From assembly GCA_038373885.1 (NCBI GenBank), contig JAWZYV010019936.1:310001-374000 (forward strand): a DNA stretch of 64,000 nucleotides. Direction: 5' to 3'. The notes below the pieces were generated by a model, which saw only the letters and a list, made by a program, of their open reading frames with translations, was not told where the DNA came from and did no database searches. This DNA comes from Cheiracanthium punctorium (Eukaryota; Arthropoda; Arachnida; Araneae; Cheiracanthiidae). A program made the translations under genes and the position numbers. Below are positions 47,047 to 57,410 of this stretch, one piece after another (the stretch's first letter is position 1; every line of letters begins with the position of its first letter).

Positions 47047-47417
47047 TTGTGTTCTGTTTGTTTTGTTTTGTTTTGTTCTGTTTTCTCTTTTTCTGTGTGT
47101 GTGTTTTCTTCGTGTGTTCCTTTTTTATTTATTCCTTTTTTATTTCTGTATTTTTGTGCTTCTTTCCTTTCCCCCCCCTTTTTTTTTTTTATTTATATTT
47201 TTTTTCTCCCCTCTCTGTGGTTTTGTTCGACTTTTCTTTGCCCCTTGTGGCAACATCTTGCTTGTTTTTCTCTTTTCAGTTCCCTGTGTTGCTTGCAACG
47301 AAGGGCTTGGACTGATGAAGGCCAAAACAATTTTTGGTTGAAACGTGCGTATCCTCTTACCTATAACATCTTATGTGTGTTTTTTACAAAGTTTTTTATT
47401 TAATTTACTTTACTTTA
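47047..47417 (+). repeat. 3' Penelope-type terminal repeat (PLTR)
   Basis: Direct repeat of 44033-44392 with longer C and T runs. It ends TTTACTTTACTTTA just before the TSD. An A-rich tract (47029-47046) immediately precedes it. Confidence 0.92.
47301..47366 (+). ncRNA. Hammerhead ribozyme, 3' copy (core intact)
   Basis: Core CTGATGA is at 47312-47318 and GAAA at 47340-47343. Stem II pairs GGCCAAAA with TTTTGGTT around a CAAT loop (two G-U, two C-G and four A-U pairs, with one unpaired A). Stem III is a minimal CG/CG with a TG loop (47344-47349). The conserved U is 47350, and cleavage is predicted after A47351. Stem I pairs GGA before the core with TCC after the cut (47352-47354), and an outer GG/CC pair sits beyond an internal loop. 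This is the type I, short-stem-III form known from Penelope-like elements. Confidence 0.85.
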
Positions 47418-47774
47418 GATGTTCTCTTAGTTCTATTTTTTCCCTTCGAGAGCCATTGAAATGCGATTTAAGTCAGCACGTATTTACCTTCTTTCCTCTG
47501 CCAGTTTTCAAGATGCAATTCTCAAATAATGTACATCCCCCCAGTGCTTGGAGCATATTTCACTAATTGGGATTTTTTTTTTTTTTTTTTGCACGGGGTC
47601 GTAAACAAATTTAAAAGTGTAACTTTTTTTAAATGAACCAGAAGAATGAATTTTTTCTTAAAGGAGTCTTATTTCCTAACTTATTTTAAACATTTTTTCA
47701 ATTTACATTCCCCTCTTATCTCTAATAGATGTAAAATTAAAGCCTTTTATCACCATCTTGGGGCACCTTGCGTA

Positions 47775-48420
47775 CACTAGTTTAGTTTCTGTGCATTCTT
47801 TCAACAGAAAATACTTTACTATGTATTTATTTACTTTTATTAAAAACAGGAAGTTAGAATTGATTTATGATTTACGTTTTATTGTTAACTATACCTTTTT
47901 TCATTCCTAGAGAATTATTAGTAATTTTTTTAAAGGTGTGTTGTTTTGCAATTTAACTTGTATATGCAGACCTACGTAGAATGAAATTACATTTATGGCT
48001 GCAATAAACAATGCGCCTGAAAGTAAATTTTATAAGTTACGTCTTCTAAAATACTACCTATAATAAGAGTATGCAGGTTCGAATGATCAACAGCCTATAG
48101 GTTTATCCAAGCTTAAGGAAAATATGATGAACATACATTCAAAATCCTCCACTGATGCTTTCTGTTAGTAATATTAGGTACGGAGACAGACAAAATCTTA
48201 AATAATTCAGATCATGCTTTTACGATATTCATTAGTAATATTCTATATGAATTAGAGCAGTCCTTCACTTGTAATATATTTGTATGATTGTCGTGTAAAA
48301 TGAAATTAATCTACAGATTTCATCGATTTTATTTTAAAATGAGATAAAGCTAAAATTATCGAATTCTTCATTCTATCCCTGCACCTAGTACGAGGTCTTT
48401 TATTAATTAAAATCTGTTTT
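47775..48420. other. No gene recognised
   Basis: AT-rich anonymous DNA to the right of transposon copy C. Confidence 0.6.
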
Positions 48421-48650
48421 CACGGGAAAAAATGTTTTGTTGAATGGAGCAAAATTTTGTTGACTCAGCGAAAGTTTGGTTCGCGCTCTATAAACCGAAT
48501 AATTTTGTTGGTTTTAACAAAATTTTTGTTAAATTAACAAACTATTTCGTTGAATTAACGAAAATTTAGTTGATTCAAAACAGAAATTTTATTGGAATAG
48601 AGCCAATTAAAATTTTGTTGAATTAACAAAACGTTTTATTCAGCACGGTT
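48421..48650. repeat. AT-rich element with inverted ends and internal AACAAAATTTTGTT motifs
   Basis: The left part (CGGGAAAAAATGTTTTGTTG) and the complement of the right end (CGTGCTGAATAAAACGTTTTG) are similar over ~45 bp, both continuing into CAAAATTTT and a GACT/GGCT block. Inside are many AAAATTTTGTTGA and TTAACAAA repeats. It is MITE-like, but no clean TSD was found. Confidence 0.5.
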
Positions 48651-49229
48651 ACTAATCACATTACTGTGTGAATTAATGTGAACACTAGCGATAATTTCAA
48701 CAAATTACTTATTGGTTATAAAAAATAAAAAGGAAGAATGATCAATTGATATGTGTTATGAAGAATTACAAAATAATTCTCTGCATCCAAAGTAGTGTAT
48801 GCAGCATTCGTAATTCTTCTACAAGGTCATGCAAAAGAGTTCCAATACATCACTCCCAACGACAGTTTGCCGCACATATTTGAGTGCACTGTATCGTTTT
48901 CGCGACAGCAGTACAGTCGAGAGGGGTTCTGAAGCTCCAAAGCACCGACCAAGGTCGAGGTTTGTTCACTTTTAGTGTTCTGAAGGTTTGAACCGACTGG
49001 GGTACTGCAGGGTTATTAGCGGAAAAACGTCAATAACGGCTCCCTTCTCTGTTCACCGTTGATTCCCGGCAGTGTATAAAAATACGGAAGACGATAAGCA
49101 AAACTTGATGCAAAATAAAATTTATACCGTTGTTTCTTTACAACCAGATAATGAACAGTCTAATTTTAAGTCCTATGCGAAGATTGATTCAATAACATGG
49201 ACTTTTCTTCTTGATATACTTGGGTTTCG

Positions 49230-49550
49230 ACTGTAAACAACTTTCGATTTTTGCAGTTTTTATGACACTGAGCGTGTTGAAAAAATTTCCTTTTTAATTG
49301 GAAACGAGTTTCATCACGAAAAAAAAAAAAAAAAATTATGCCAAACACACGATTTTTAAAACACTTTCTACACAACAGCTACTCTTGCGTTAAATTTGCC
49401 AATGTACCGAGTGTAAATAACTTTCGATTTTGCAGTTTTTTAAGGCATTGAGAGTGTTGAAATAATGTCCTTTTTAATGGGAAACGACTTTCGTTACAAA
49501 AATAGGTAAACCATGCCAACAGCTATTCTTGCGCTACATCGAAATTGTGA
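49230..49550 (+). repeat. Diverged ~180 bp tandem duplication
   Basis: CTGTAAACAACTTTCGATTTT (49230) and GTGTAAATAACTTTCGATTTT (49411) start two copies. They share CCTTTTTAAT-GGAAACGA, a CATGCCA/TATGCCA block and CAACAGCTA-TCTTGCG. Copy 1 contains an A homopolymer at about 49319-49335. Confidence 0.75.
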
Positions 49551-50749
49551 AGATAACCTCAAAACAACTGCATATAATTAATAATGTAAATTTGGGAGAC
49601 CCTGTAAAAGAACTTTAATTGTTATTTACATCATTTAAGTGAACAGACAGGTGGCATAATCGTTTACATACTTACTGACTTGTGAATTAAATGGATCTAT
49701 GCCTCATGAAATGGAGTAATATGTCTCTAAACTGCTCTAGACCATAATGCATTGTAATTCTTTTGAATGCTCCTGTTGAAGAACTACAGTACACACACTT
49801 TGTTCTGATTAAAGATTTGTTTTGCAATCCTTAATAACATGTAAATGTTTTGTTTGAATTAGCAAAGATCTTTAAAATCCGCTTTAAAGAATGACCCCCA
49901 ATAGAGCCTTATGTATTGGGATTATTTTAGGTGCTCCTGTAAAAGAACCATAAATACTACATACACAATTTTGAACAGGTTAAATGACACAGTATATGTA
50001 AATAACATACATAAATTTCATAGTAACAAATGGATATTTTACACGGACAGATGGACAGATATACAAACCGAAATCATAAACATTTTCAGCCTTTCTAGAA
50101 AATGTTAAAAATCAAGTAAATGAAATAAGATCCGCACATCCTTATTCAATGCACGGGTGGATGTGGGCTTTTTGACACAGACCTTTGAATTCACTTCATC
50201 TCACAGAAAGAAATCCAGTAGTGTTAAATCACACGATCTTTCTCATCATCCATCTTCATAATCATCATGAATCAAACTTTCATTATTCTTGAAATGTTCA
50301 ACAGTGAAAACTCGTTGTTCTTTACTATAGTAATGCATTTTTACTAACTCTAAACTGTCGGCTGTCGAACTTTTTTCCTTTTTAGGTTGCCAACACTGAA
50401 TTAATTCATTTTCTTTTTACTTCAAATCCTGAGTCAATTTCGGGACACCTTATAACTTCTTTAACGCTGCTGGATGAAATCATAGAAGCTTGAAGATGGT
50501 ATCTCAAAACTTATGAAATTCACTTGAATTTCGATTGTTCTTTAGTCTGATGAATGTTGAATTTCGATGATTCATAAACTTTGATGCTTCTTGAATTTTG
50601 ATCTTTCGTAAATCCTTGTATTTGTTTTAGTTTCGAATGGGTTACACCTTGAGTTTAGATTGCTGCCCAGGTAGTTTCTTGTATTTAAGATGAATATGTA
50701 GCAGTTCGCTTTTCGTTTGAAAAATACATTACAGAAAGCTGCTATTGCA
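49551..50749. other. No gene recognised
   Basis: AT-rich anonymous DNA with repeated CTTGAATTTCGAT-like motifs at 50520-50620. No gene evidence. Confidence 0.5.
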
Positions 50750-50835
50750 GTTTTCTAATGAACTACTGTGGCTACTGAAAAGGAAGTCTACAGAGATTCA
50801 GACTTTGATTGGTCGGACGTTGTTAATATGGTGAA

Positions 50836-51250
50836 CAGAGTTGGGCAAACACTAACTTTCAATTAACAACTAACAACTAGGACTAATTTAGTTTGTTGAC
50901 AGGTAAATGACAACTAAACTAATAGTTGTTAGTTGTAAGGCTTTCAACTAACACTTCTCAACTAAATTAGTTTTAGTTGACCTCCAACTAAAGCTAATTT
51001 AGTTGAGACAAGTCAGTTGAAACTTCAACTAAAACTATTAGTTGTAGTTGTAAGGTCCAACTAACTCGGCTCAACTAAATTAGTTTTAGTTGAGAAGTAA
51101 ACTAAAACTAATTTAGTTGAGCCGATTCAGTTGAACCTTCAGCTAACAACTATTTTAGTTGAAAATGTAGTTTTGTTCAATTAAAACTAATTTAGTTTTT
51201 TGTTGAATGTTTTGTTCAATTAATATTTTAATTAATGATGCCCATCTCTG
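50836..51250. mobile_element. hAT-type MITE, 415 bp
   Basis: TIRs are CAGAGTTGGGCA (50836-50847) and the complement of CAGAGATGGGCA (51239-51250). The 8 bp flanks are ATGGTGAA (50828-50835) and ATGGTGCA (51251-51258), a 7/8 match. Terminus type and 8 bp TSD are hAT hallmarks. The interior is made of repeated, self-complementary CAACTAAATTAGTTTTAGTT-type motifs and would fold extensively. Confidence 0.88.
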
Positions 51251-51753
51251 ATGGTGCAATCTGTGAATCGTGGCTATTGAGTATTGTAAAGTGCTTGTTA
51301 CAAAAAGTATCTGTAGTCTTTGACTCGGAGGGTTCTGTACAGTTTGGGTGTTGCAAGGGCTGATAGGAAGCAGGAGAAAAAAATTACGTGTTCTGTATGA
51401 ATTTATTTTTTGGGGGGAGATTTTAATTTTGAAAATGACGGAAGATAACGGGGTGGCGATATGCAGCGTGATTATGTATTAGTTGAAATGGCTACTGATG
51501 ATACGAGTTGAGACGAAGGAAAAAATGGTAAAGCTTTTGAGGACGGTGATGATTGTATGACAGATGAGTATGAAAGTGATGGTGAGACTTTTGGAGATAG
51601 AACTATTAAACAGAGGGCGAGGCTATTGTATACCTGGAAAAAACTGTTAAAGATGTGCCTGGTGTAGCCTGATCAATTGTTTCGTCTGTTAATGTGCCGA
51701 AAGTAGTGTTTTCTGTTGTTTATAATGAAATTTATAATGTTTTGTTGTTGTTT

Positions 51754-51852
51754 ATGGATGATCTTGGAAATACTACTTCTTCTACTATGGATGATCTTGG
51801 AAATACTACTTCTTCTACTATGGATGATCTTGGAAATACGACTTCTCCCCCC
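51754..51852 (+). repeat. 33 bp tandem repeat, three copies
   Basis: ATGGATGATCTTGGAAATAC followed by TACTTCTTCTACT is repeated at 51754, 51787 and 51820. The third copy differs at its end. The period is a multiple of three and in frame with a small open frame. Confidence 0.92.
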
Positions 51853-52439
51853 TCCACCACTAGCCCACCTGATATGGCAGTAGAGGGACGAAGACATGTG
51901 AAAAAATTCAAAACAAAAGATTAGCAAAACCACCATACTTTGTCAAATATTCAACACTGACTGAAATTATTTGTTGAAGTTTCATTACTTTACATTTTTC
52001 TGAGCATTGACAGAGCTTGAAATATGAAGTATGACTGCTACGTTGTTTTCTTCTATATTGTTCAAAAAGGGATGATAAAATGGAATTGAATGAACAAAAA
52101 GAATAATGTTTTTTAAGGTAACCGTCGATGTATATGTTCGGGACATTTTTTTAAGTTGAAATTTATATTATTTTTTTAGGTAAATTATAAATTAGAAAAA
52201 GAAAATTACCCTTAAAATTATTTATAACTGTCATACATTTTGAAAAATTAGTTTTTTTTTTAATTTTCACTAAAATATACTAAAACCGCTATACACACAC
52301 ACACACACGGTTGTACAGTATGAATCTAATGTATTTTTAACAGTGAGGTATATATGGCAGGGATATTTGAGATGAAAAAGAACCCATGAGAAATTTTAAC
52401 TGAGAAATAAAATATGGCCAATTAAGCTAGTTAAAAGTT

Positions 52440-52668
52440 AAACAATGCCGCGGCCAAAGCCTACCACGCCATCGTGCATGGGCTCTTGGGTGCGGAAGCA
52501 TATACCACGACAGGTGGTCAGCCTGACTCGAAGCCCCAGTGTTCGACTCCCAACCAAGCTTGGTCCTCATTTTACCGACCCAATCAAGGGAAGAAAGCCT
52601 AACCTTGCCCAGCCTGGGAATCGAACCTCGACCTTTTGGCGTGCAGTTCGTTACCATTAAGCCACTGG
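52440..52668 (-). mobile_element. tRNA-derived SINE, near full length
   Basis: On the minus strand TGGCTTAATGGTAACGAACTGC (A box) is followed ~25 nt later by GAGGTTCGATTCCCAGGC (B box). A ~170 bp body contains GGGTCGGTAAAATGAGGACC and GGCTGACCACCTGTCG. It is GC-rich against the AT-rich flanks. A different body from the S family indicates a separate SINE lineage. Confidence 0.8.
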
Positions 52669-55258
52669 GTTTTAATTACGTTACTGTATACGCATTTCTT
52701 TTTTTCAAATTTACGACCTGTTTCCAAGAAAAACATTGAAATAGAAGAAAATAGTATGTGGGAACAAATATTATCGGCCATTTCATATCCAATAATATTG
52801 TAAACATACACTGAAAACTTCAAGAAAAAATCTTTATTAATACAGAAGTAAGGACGTTAATAATGAAAAGAAAATGTGAAAAACAAATTACCAAGAAAAA
52901 TGCATTTGCAGTTCTTAGCTGAGTTTAGTTGACAGGTTATGATGTGTTTTAAATGGCTATACTTCCTTTTCAAACGCCGTAGGATAAAAAAGAAAACGGT
53001 TTTAGAAATAGAAATGCATAGCACACAAGATTAACGAATAGTTTTATTACTAATCTTTTGGCCGAAAATCGACGTTTTCAATGTAGGCGGATACCTAACT
53101 CTTATGGATACGTTTTAGCAAATGAAATTTTTTATTCTTGTGTATTGAGGAAGGGACATTGTAAAAAAATCGCATATTATCATGTGGGGCAAAGTAAACA
53201 AGATGTTGGTGAATTTCGGTAATTTCTTACTCAAATAAGGAAAGTAATTTTGTTAAATCTACATATAAGTTCTAACTGTACTTGTTAATTATACCCGTCA
53301 CTGACCATGCTACGTGACCTAAGAATTATGCCAAGATCGCCGATATGCTTTAGGGTTTCAAACTTTTTCACGAAATTTCTTCATCACCAACTCGGTGATC
53401 AATGGTGACTCATTATCAGGGACCAGTAGAACCTGGCCCCACCCTCTAACCATCACAAATCAAAATCACTAATCTCTTCCTATTATGTAGCACAGTTATT
53501 TTACCTTTACTGAAAAAATGGACACAGTTGATTCTATTTTAATACTATCCATTAAAAAGGCACTTAAAAATAGTTATCAACCCATCTAAAGTATGCACGA
53601 GCGATAGGCTTGCTGTTGTACATGCACTAAGAACATTTTCCAGGATTGCTTTTTTTGTAGAAAATCATGTTGTGTTTAAATATATGTAAATTTTTACATC
53701 GCATTATGATCATCAAATTCATTGTTCCGATCTTCATTATTTTTCAAATTAGACCCGAACAGAACTGAGAACCATGAAACATGAAATACTTCAGAAACAC
53801 GGAATGGTGATCAAAAGTTTAGCCTCACTCATTATAAAACAAGATTTTCTCCGCTAGAAGCCAACGAACTGTACATTAAAAACAATTGCCTTTCATGTTG
53901 CCAGGGCTGCAAAGTAATTTCATTTTTATCATTAACTTTATTAGCCTTACTTCTCCCCCCTCACCATATGACCACCATTATGTACATCTTTTGTGAAAGC
54001 CGACTCGATATATAATCAGAACGAGTCTCCATTTATGTAACTGGAAATCTGAAAATTCTTTCTTCCAGCGGGGAATAAAAAAAATTCCAAATTGCGAAAA
54101 ACTTAGTTCCTTTACCACTCTTACACTCTTTGCTTTTCTTCTTTCGTCCCGACAAACTCAATATTAGGTCCCGGCAAGTTTAACTTTCTTAAAGCTTATA
54201 TTTTGCTTTTCCCTTTAACACAAAGGAGATGAAAAGAGTGTATTACCGTTCAAAAGTAAAATGGCTCCCATATATCAAGCTTTTCTTGACGTACTGAACT
54301 TTACAAAACTATCAAAAAAGTAATGAAATTTTACTGGGAGTAACAAAGTGCTGTATTAAGGAGGTTCATTGAAAATATATTGTGTCCCTTGCAGGTTGAC
54401 CTAAAAAGCTTCCTTTAATATATATTTATAGCTCTTTACATTCTAAATAAAGTTTTTTTTTTGTAATAAGGGATTTTTAATCGAACTAATTTTCTTGAAA
54501 TATGTAAATATATATTCTAGATGGGAAATATTTTAAAATATTTTTTTAAAGTCGTTTATCGATATTTTTACACAATTATTATTTATTTAAGCTTAGATTT
54601 TTTTCATGTTACGACACGAACTTTAAGAATAATGTACTTCAGTAAAAATACAACTTACAGAGATACTTTTATATAATTTTCTTTATTACGACGCGGAAAG
54701 ATTTAAGGCGTTGCGAATTTACTCTTAAAAACGTAAAATTAATAATTAATAATCCTAACACGTAAATTATTTTGGCAAAAATTGCCTTTAACCTAAACTA
54801 GAAAAAAATTATTTGTTTGAATCATTGGATAATTTTTTACAAAAAATGCTCACAATATTTTTTAATAAAAATATTAATGCAAACAAGCATTTTAATTTTT
54901 TAACTAAAAAAATGAAACGTTCTTAGAAATACAATAAGGGTATGTAAAACAAATGTTGCCTATACAATTTTCTTATCATAAAAACTCAGTTTTTACAAAT
55001 AACCTACCCTTGACATTTCATAAAAAATAAAAAATTGTTTTGTTTTGTTATGAAATTAAAATTAAAATGTATTGTAGTAGTTAATTCAATAATTTACTCT
55101 TTCTGTAAAATGTCCATTTTAACGATTAGTATGGTGTATTCTGCACTTTCCTAACACAAAAGAGTACTTGCTGGTAATTATATGCATATACCAGACATAT
55201 AAATTTGAATTCTTTTGATAGAAACATTTGACATTTTCATTCTACTAAATAGTCCATC

Positions 55259-55260
<2 letters not shown>
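52669..55260. other. No gene recognised over ~2.6 kb
   Basis: AT-rich anonymous DNA. No credible frame, RNA motif or terminal repeat was identified. Confidence 0.6.
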
Positions 55261-55301
<41 letters not shown>

Positions 55302-55420
55302 GTGATCTTGCCTTCCTGGGAGGAAAAGTAGCTACTTTACTGAGTCACCAACCTGTGGAATTCTATTTTTGTTTCCACACTTCCACCAGTGGAGCCTGAT
55401 GATAGTTGTAGAGTAGAGAA
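55261..55420 (-). repeat. Probable 3' end of a retroposed sequence (39 nt poly-T tract)
   Basis: Thirty-nine uninterrupted T at 55261-55299 abut GC-richer unique sequence. On the minus strand this reads CTCCCAGGAAGGCAAGATCA followed by CCT and poly-A. This looks like the tail of a truncated LINE or SINE. The body is not identifiable. Confidence 0.5.
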
Positions 55421-57287
55421 ATATCAATTTTTATCCAATTTAAAAATGTTTTCTTAATTTTGTAACCAAACTTGGTTCAATTCATGATTCCTTCAGTGCA
55501 TTTCATGTATATAGGGGCAGTTGGCTCAAAATGATCCTAGCGGGCAGAACGATTCACTTTTTACATACAGGTAGCACTATCTACCCGGTAACACATAAAC
55601 TAATTGTGTCATTTGCCAAATGCAGAAGAAGCAATGGCAGTATTCAAGCGGTCATAGTATTACTCGTCTAAATAGAATTCTTCGAAAAATTGGGTTTATA
55701 TGCATCTGTTATAGGGTAAGCAATATATTTCCTATTTATTTAGTTATACAGTCCTTCATGTACAGAAATATGACTTCGTTTACTGAATGGAGTCTGTTTT
55801 TAGATGGGAATTACACTTGCTATGTAGGGATGGACACCAGAGGAAAAATTCGCGTCTCGCAAAACAGCCTAAAAGCTTTGTCTCGTCTCGCAAAATCCCT
55901 ATATCGTAATGTTAAAAATGCGTGTCTCGTCTCGTAAAGAAGCTGTGAATCTCTATCTCGTCTCGCAGAAAAAAGGTCTCGCGTCCATCCCTATTGCCAA
56001 GTTTGTTATGTTTCTCAGGGTCATCCAGTAATACGAACTAAAGAGGGCAGACATATTGCCTGGTAAAATGATCCATCGACTGTAGAAACTAAAGTACTGG
56101 GTCTTAGCCATTATTGGCAGACCTTCAACCGTTCTCAAAATGTGTGACTTCCCATTACATTATTTAATTTATTTCTCCGTTTAATGTAGGCCATAATTTT
56201 TGTGTTACAATTTTGAAGTATTCCATTTTATTGTTTGGGACACTTTTTTTCTTTTTAAAATTTTCATTAAAAAATTGTGCATACTCTATGATTTTAAAAC
56301 TTATTTTATTCTACTATGCATAGTCATAATTACTTTTACATCTTTTATTTTGCCATTAAAAAAAATTTACAATTATTTTCGAATGAAGTATCATTTTGCA
56401 CTTTGGTAAGAGTAAAATGATCCTTTGGACCTTTTCTCAAAAGAATTTTTTTTTTCATAACTCAATGTGCTTTTGAATTATTATTATTAAAATATGTTTA
56501 TGAAGAAAAATAGGGTAAAATATGATAGCAAAAAGCAAAAGTTTTATTTAAGCGGCCACAGTTTTTTTTCCGTTAATTTTTTTCCATGTTCAGGGTTGTG
56601 TAAAGTGTATTTTACATTATATAGAGCAAAGTCCAGGGATTTAACTTTTATTATTATTTTTATTGATGCAGGTTATTTTACAATGGCTCACCCCGGTAAC
56701 AGAAATAACTTATAGTATTATTGGGTTGATGTAAACAATGCTATACTAAATTAATCATAAAAAAGTCACACTTTGCGGGTGAGCAACACAGTATTGATAG
56801 ATGCTAGTTAATTTTAAAAAGTTATACCAGTTTTATCTATTTAAAAAAGTCATACTAATTTTTGTTAAAATATTAAATAAGACATTTTCAAAGAAAAAAT
56901 TTTATTATAATGAAGTATTCATCACTGTCTTTTAAAATCACCTGCATGCACAGAGTTCCACCTTTCGTAAGTATGATAGAAATCGAGGGAAAAAGTTCTA
57001 TGCATTTCGGGTTGCAGATACATAAATCACACTGAATGTTCTATTCGATACTTTACAATGCGATATATACGCACGTCTCGGAGGCATTTTTCAAAGACGA
57101 TTTTTCCCTTTTTCTTTCCAATATTTTTCAGCACGGGAAATATTAAACATTCATTTACTGACAGTGGAGATTTCAGCTCTCTGAATAGTCAACTGGTAGA
57201 TTTTTTCTAAAACAAGTGATAAAATGTGTAAGAGCGTGTCACATAAAAAGCCTTTTCAATCTAGAAAATGTAGTTTATCTGCCCTAT
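55421..57287. other. No gene recognised apart from a nested MITE
   Basis: AT-rich DNA. AAAATGATCC motifs recur at about 55528, 56066 and 56415, and possible weak inverted ends lie near 55515 and 56696. Small frames (55620-55937, 56494-56715) have no recognisable domain. Confidence 0.5.
55825..55993. mobile_element. hAT-type MITE, 169 bp, with TCTCGTCTCGC sub-repeats
   Basis: Ends are TAGGGATGGACACCAGA and the complement of TAGGGATGGACGCGAGA. The 8 bp flanks TTGCTATG (55817-55824) and TTGCCAAG (55994-56001) match at 6/8. Inside, TGTCTCGTCTCGCAAAA-like units recur about every 35-40 bp. Confidence 0.72.
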
Positions 57288-57410
57288 AACATTATTTTTG
57301 TGTGCTTATAAAGTATTTTACATTATAAGATGTGTAGGAAATGTGTTTAGAATTCCATAACATTACTTTTTGTGCACATATAAAGTACTTTACATAATAC
57401 GTTGTGTAAA
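57288..57410 (+). repeat. Small diverged tandem duplication, ~70 bp
   Basis: TATAACATTATTTTTGTGTG and CATAACATTACTTTTTGTGC begin two copies. Both continue through TATAAAGTA-TTTACAT-AT and end in TTGTGTA-like sequence. Confidence 0.65.

Larger units (their letters stand above)
43853..47417 (+). mobile_element. Penelope-like retroelement insertion, 3.57 kb
   Basis: Bounded by a 12 bp TSD, GATGTTCTCTTA, at 43841-43852 and 47418-47429. Joining the flanks across one TSD restores the transposon sequence as found (inverted) in copy A. Contents in order: an 8 bp filler, a 172 bp copy of local upstream DNA (43861-44032), a 5' terminal repeat, a short leader, an intact reverse transcriptase/GIY-YIG gene, a low-complexity 3' tract (TTTA, TA and A-rich, 46860-47046), and a 3' terminal repeat. 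Direct terminal repeats, a GIY-YIG endonuclease and hammerhead ribozymes together are diagnostic for Penelope-like elements. Confidence 0.93.
43481..47772 (+). mobile_element. TA-TIR family T, copy C: inverted core, split by Penelope-like insertion
   Basis: Left end TGCAGGATGACCCAAAAAGG after TA (43479-43480). The right end is the degraded ATCTTGGGGCACCTTGCG before TA (47773-47774). Outer parts are collinear with copies A and B. The central part, about 43730-43852 plus 47430-47500, is in the opposite orientation: GGGGGCTATACATGAATTTGAATG here is the complement of CATTCAAATTCACGTATAGCCCC in copy A. Excluding the 3.57 kb insertion and one TSD, the element is ~715 bp, the same as copy A. Confidence 0.85.
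50750..51925 (+). pseudogene. Possible decayed coding region of unknown identity, split by a hAT MITE
   Basis: Plus-strand fragments look protein-like. ATEKEVYRDSDFDWSDVVNM runs up to the MITE insertion. On its far side, in continuity across the TSD, VQSVNRGY follows and then a stop. An acidic stretch, DGDDCMTDEYESDGETFGDR, follows at about 51540-51605, with TGA interrupting its upstream part. A Ser/Thr-rich tandem repeat (MDDLGNTTSST, three times) lies near the end. I do not recognise the protein. The evidence is codon-level impression only, so the call is weak. Confidence 0.3.

Noticed and set aside
44033..47417. Reading the direct repeats as retroviral-type LTRs
   Set aside because: No TG...CA ends, primer-binding site, gag, protease or integrase. 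The RT is of Penelope type with a GIY-YIG nuclease.
51754..51852. CRISPR-like array
   Set aside because: The 33 bp units are directly adjacent with no spacers, and the DNA is eukaryotic in character.
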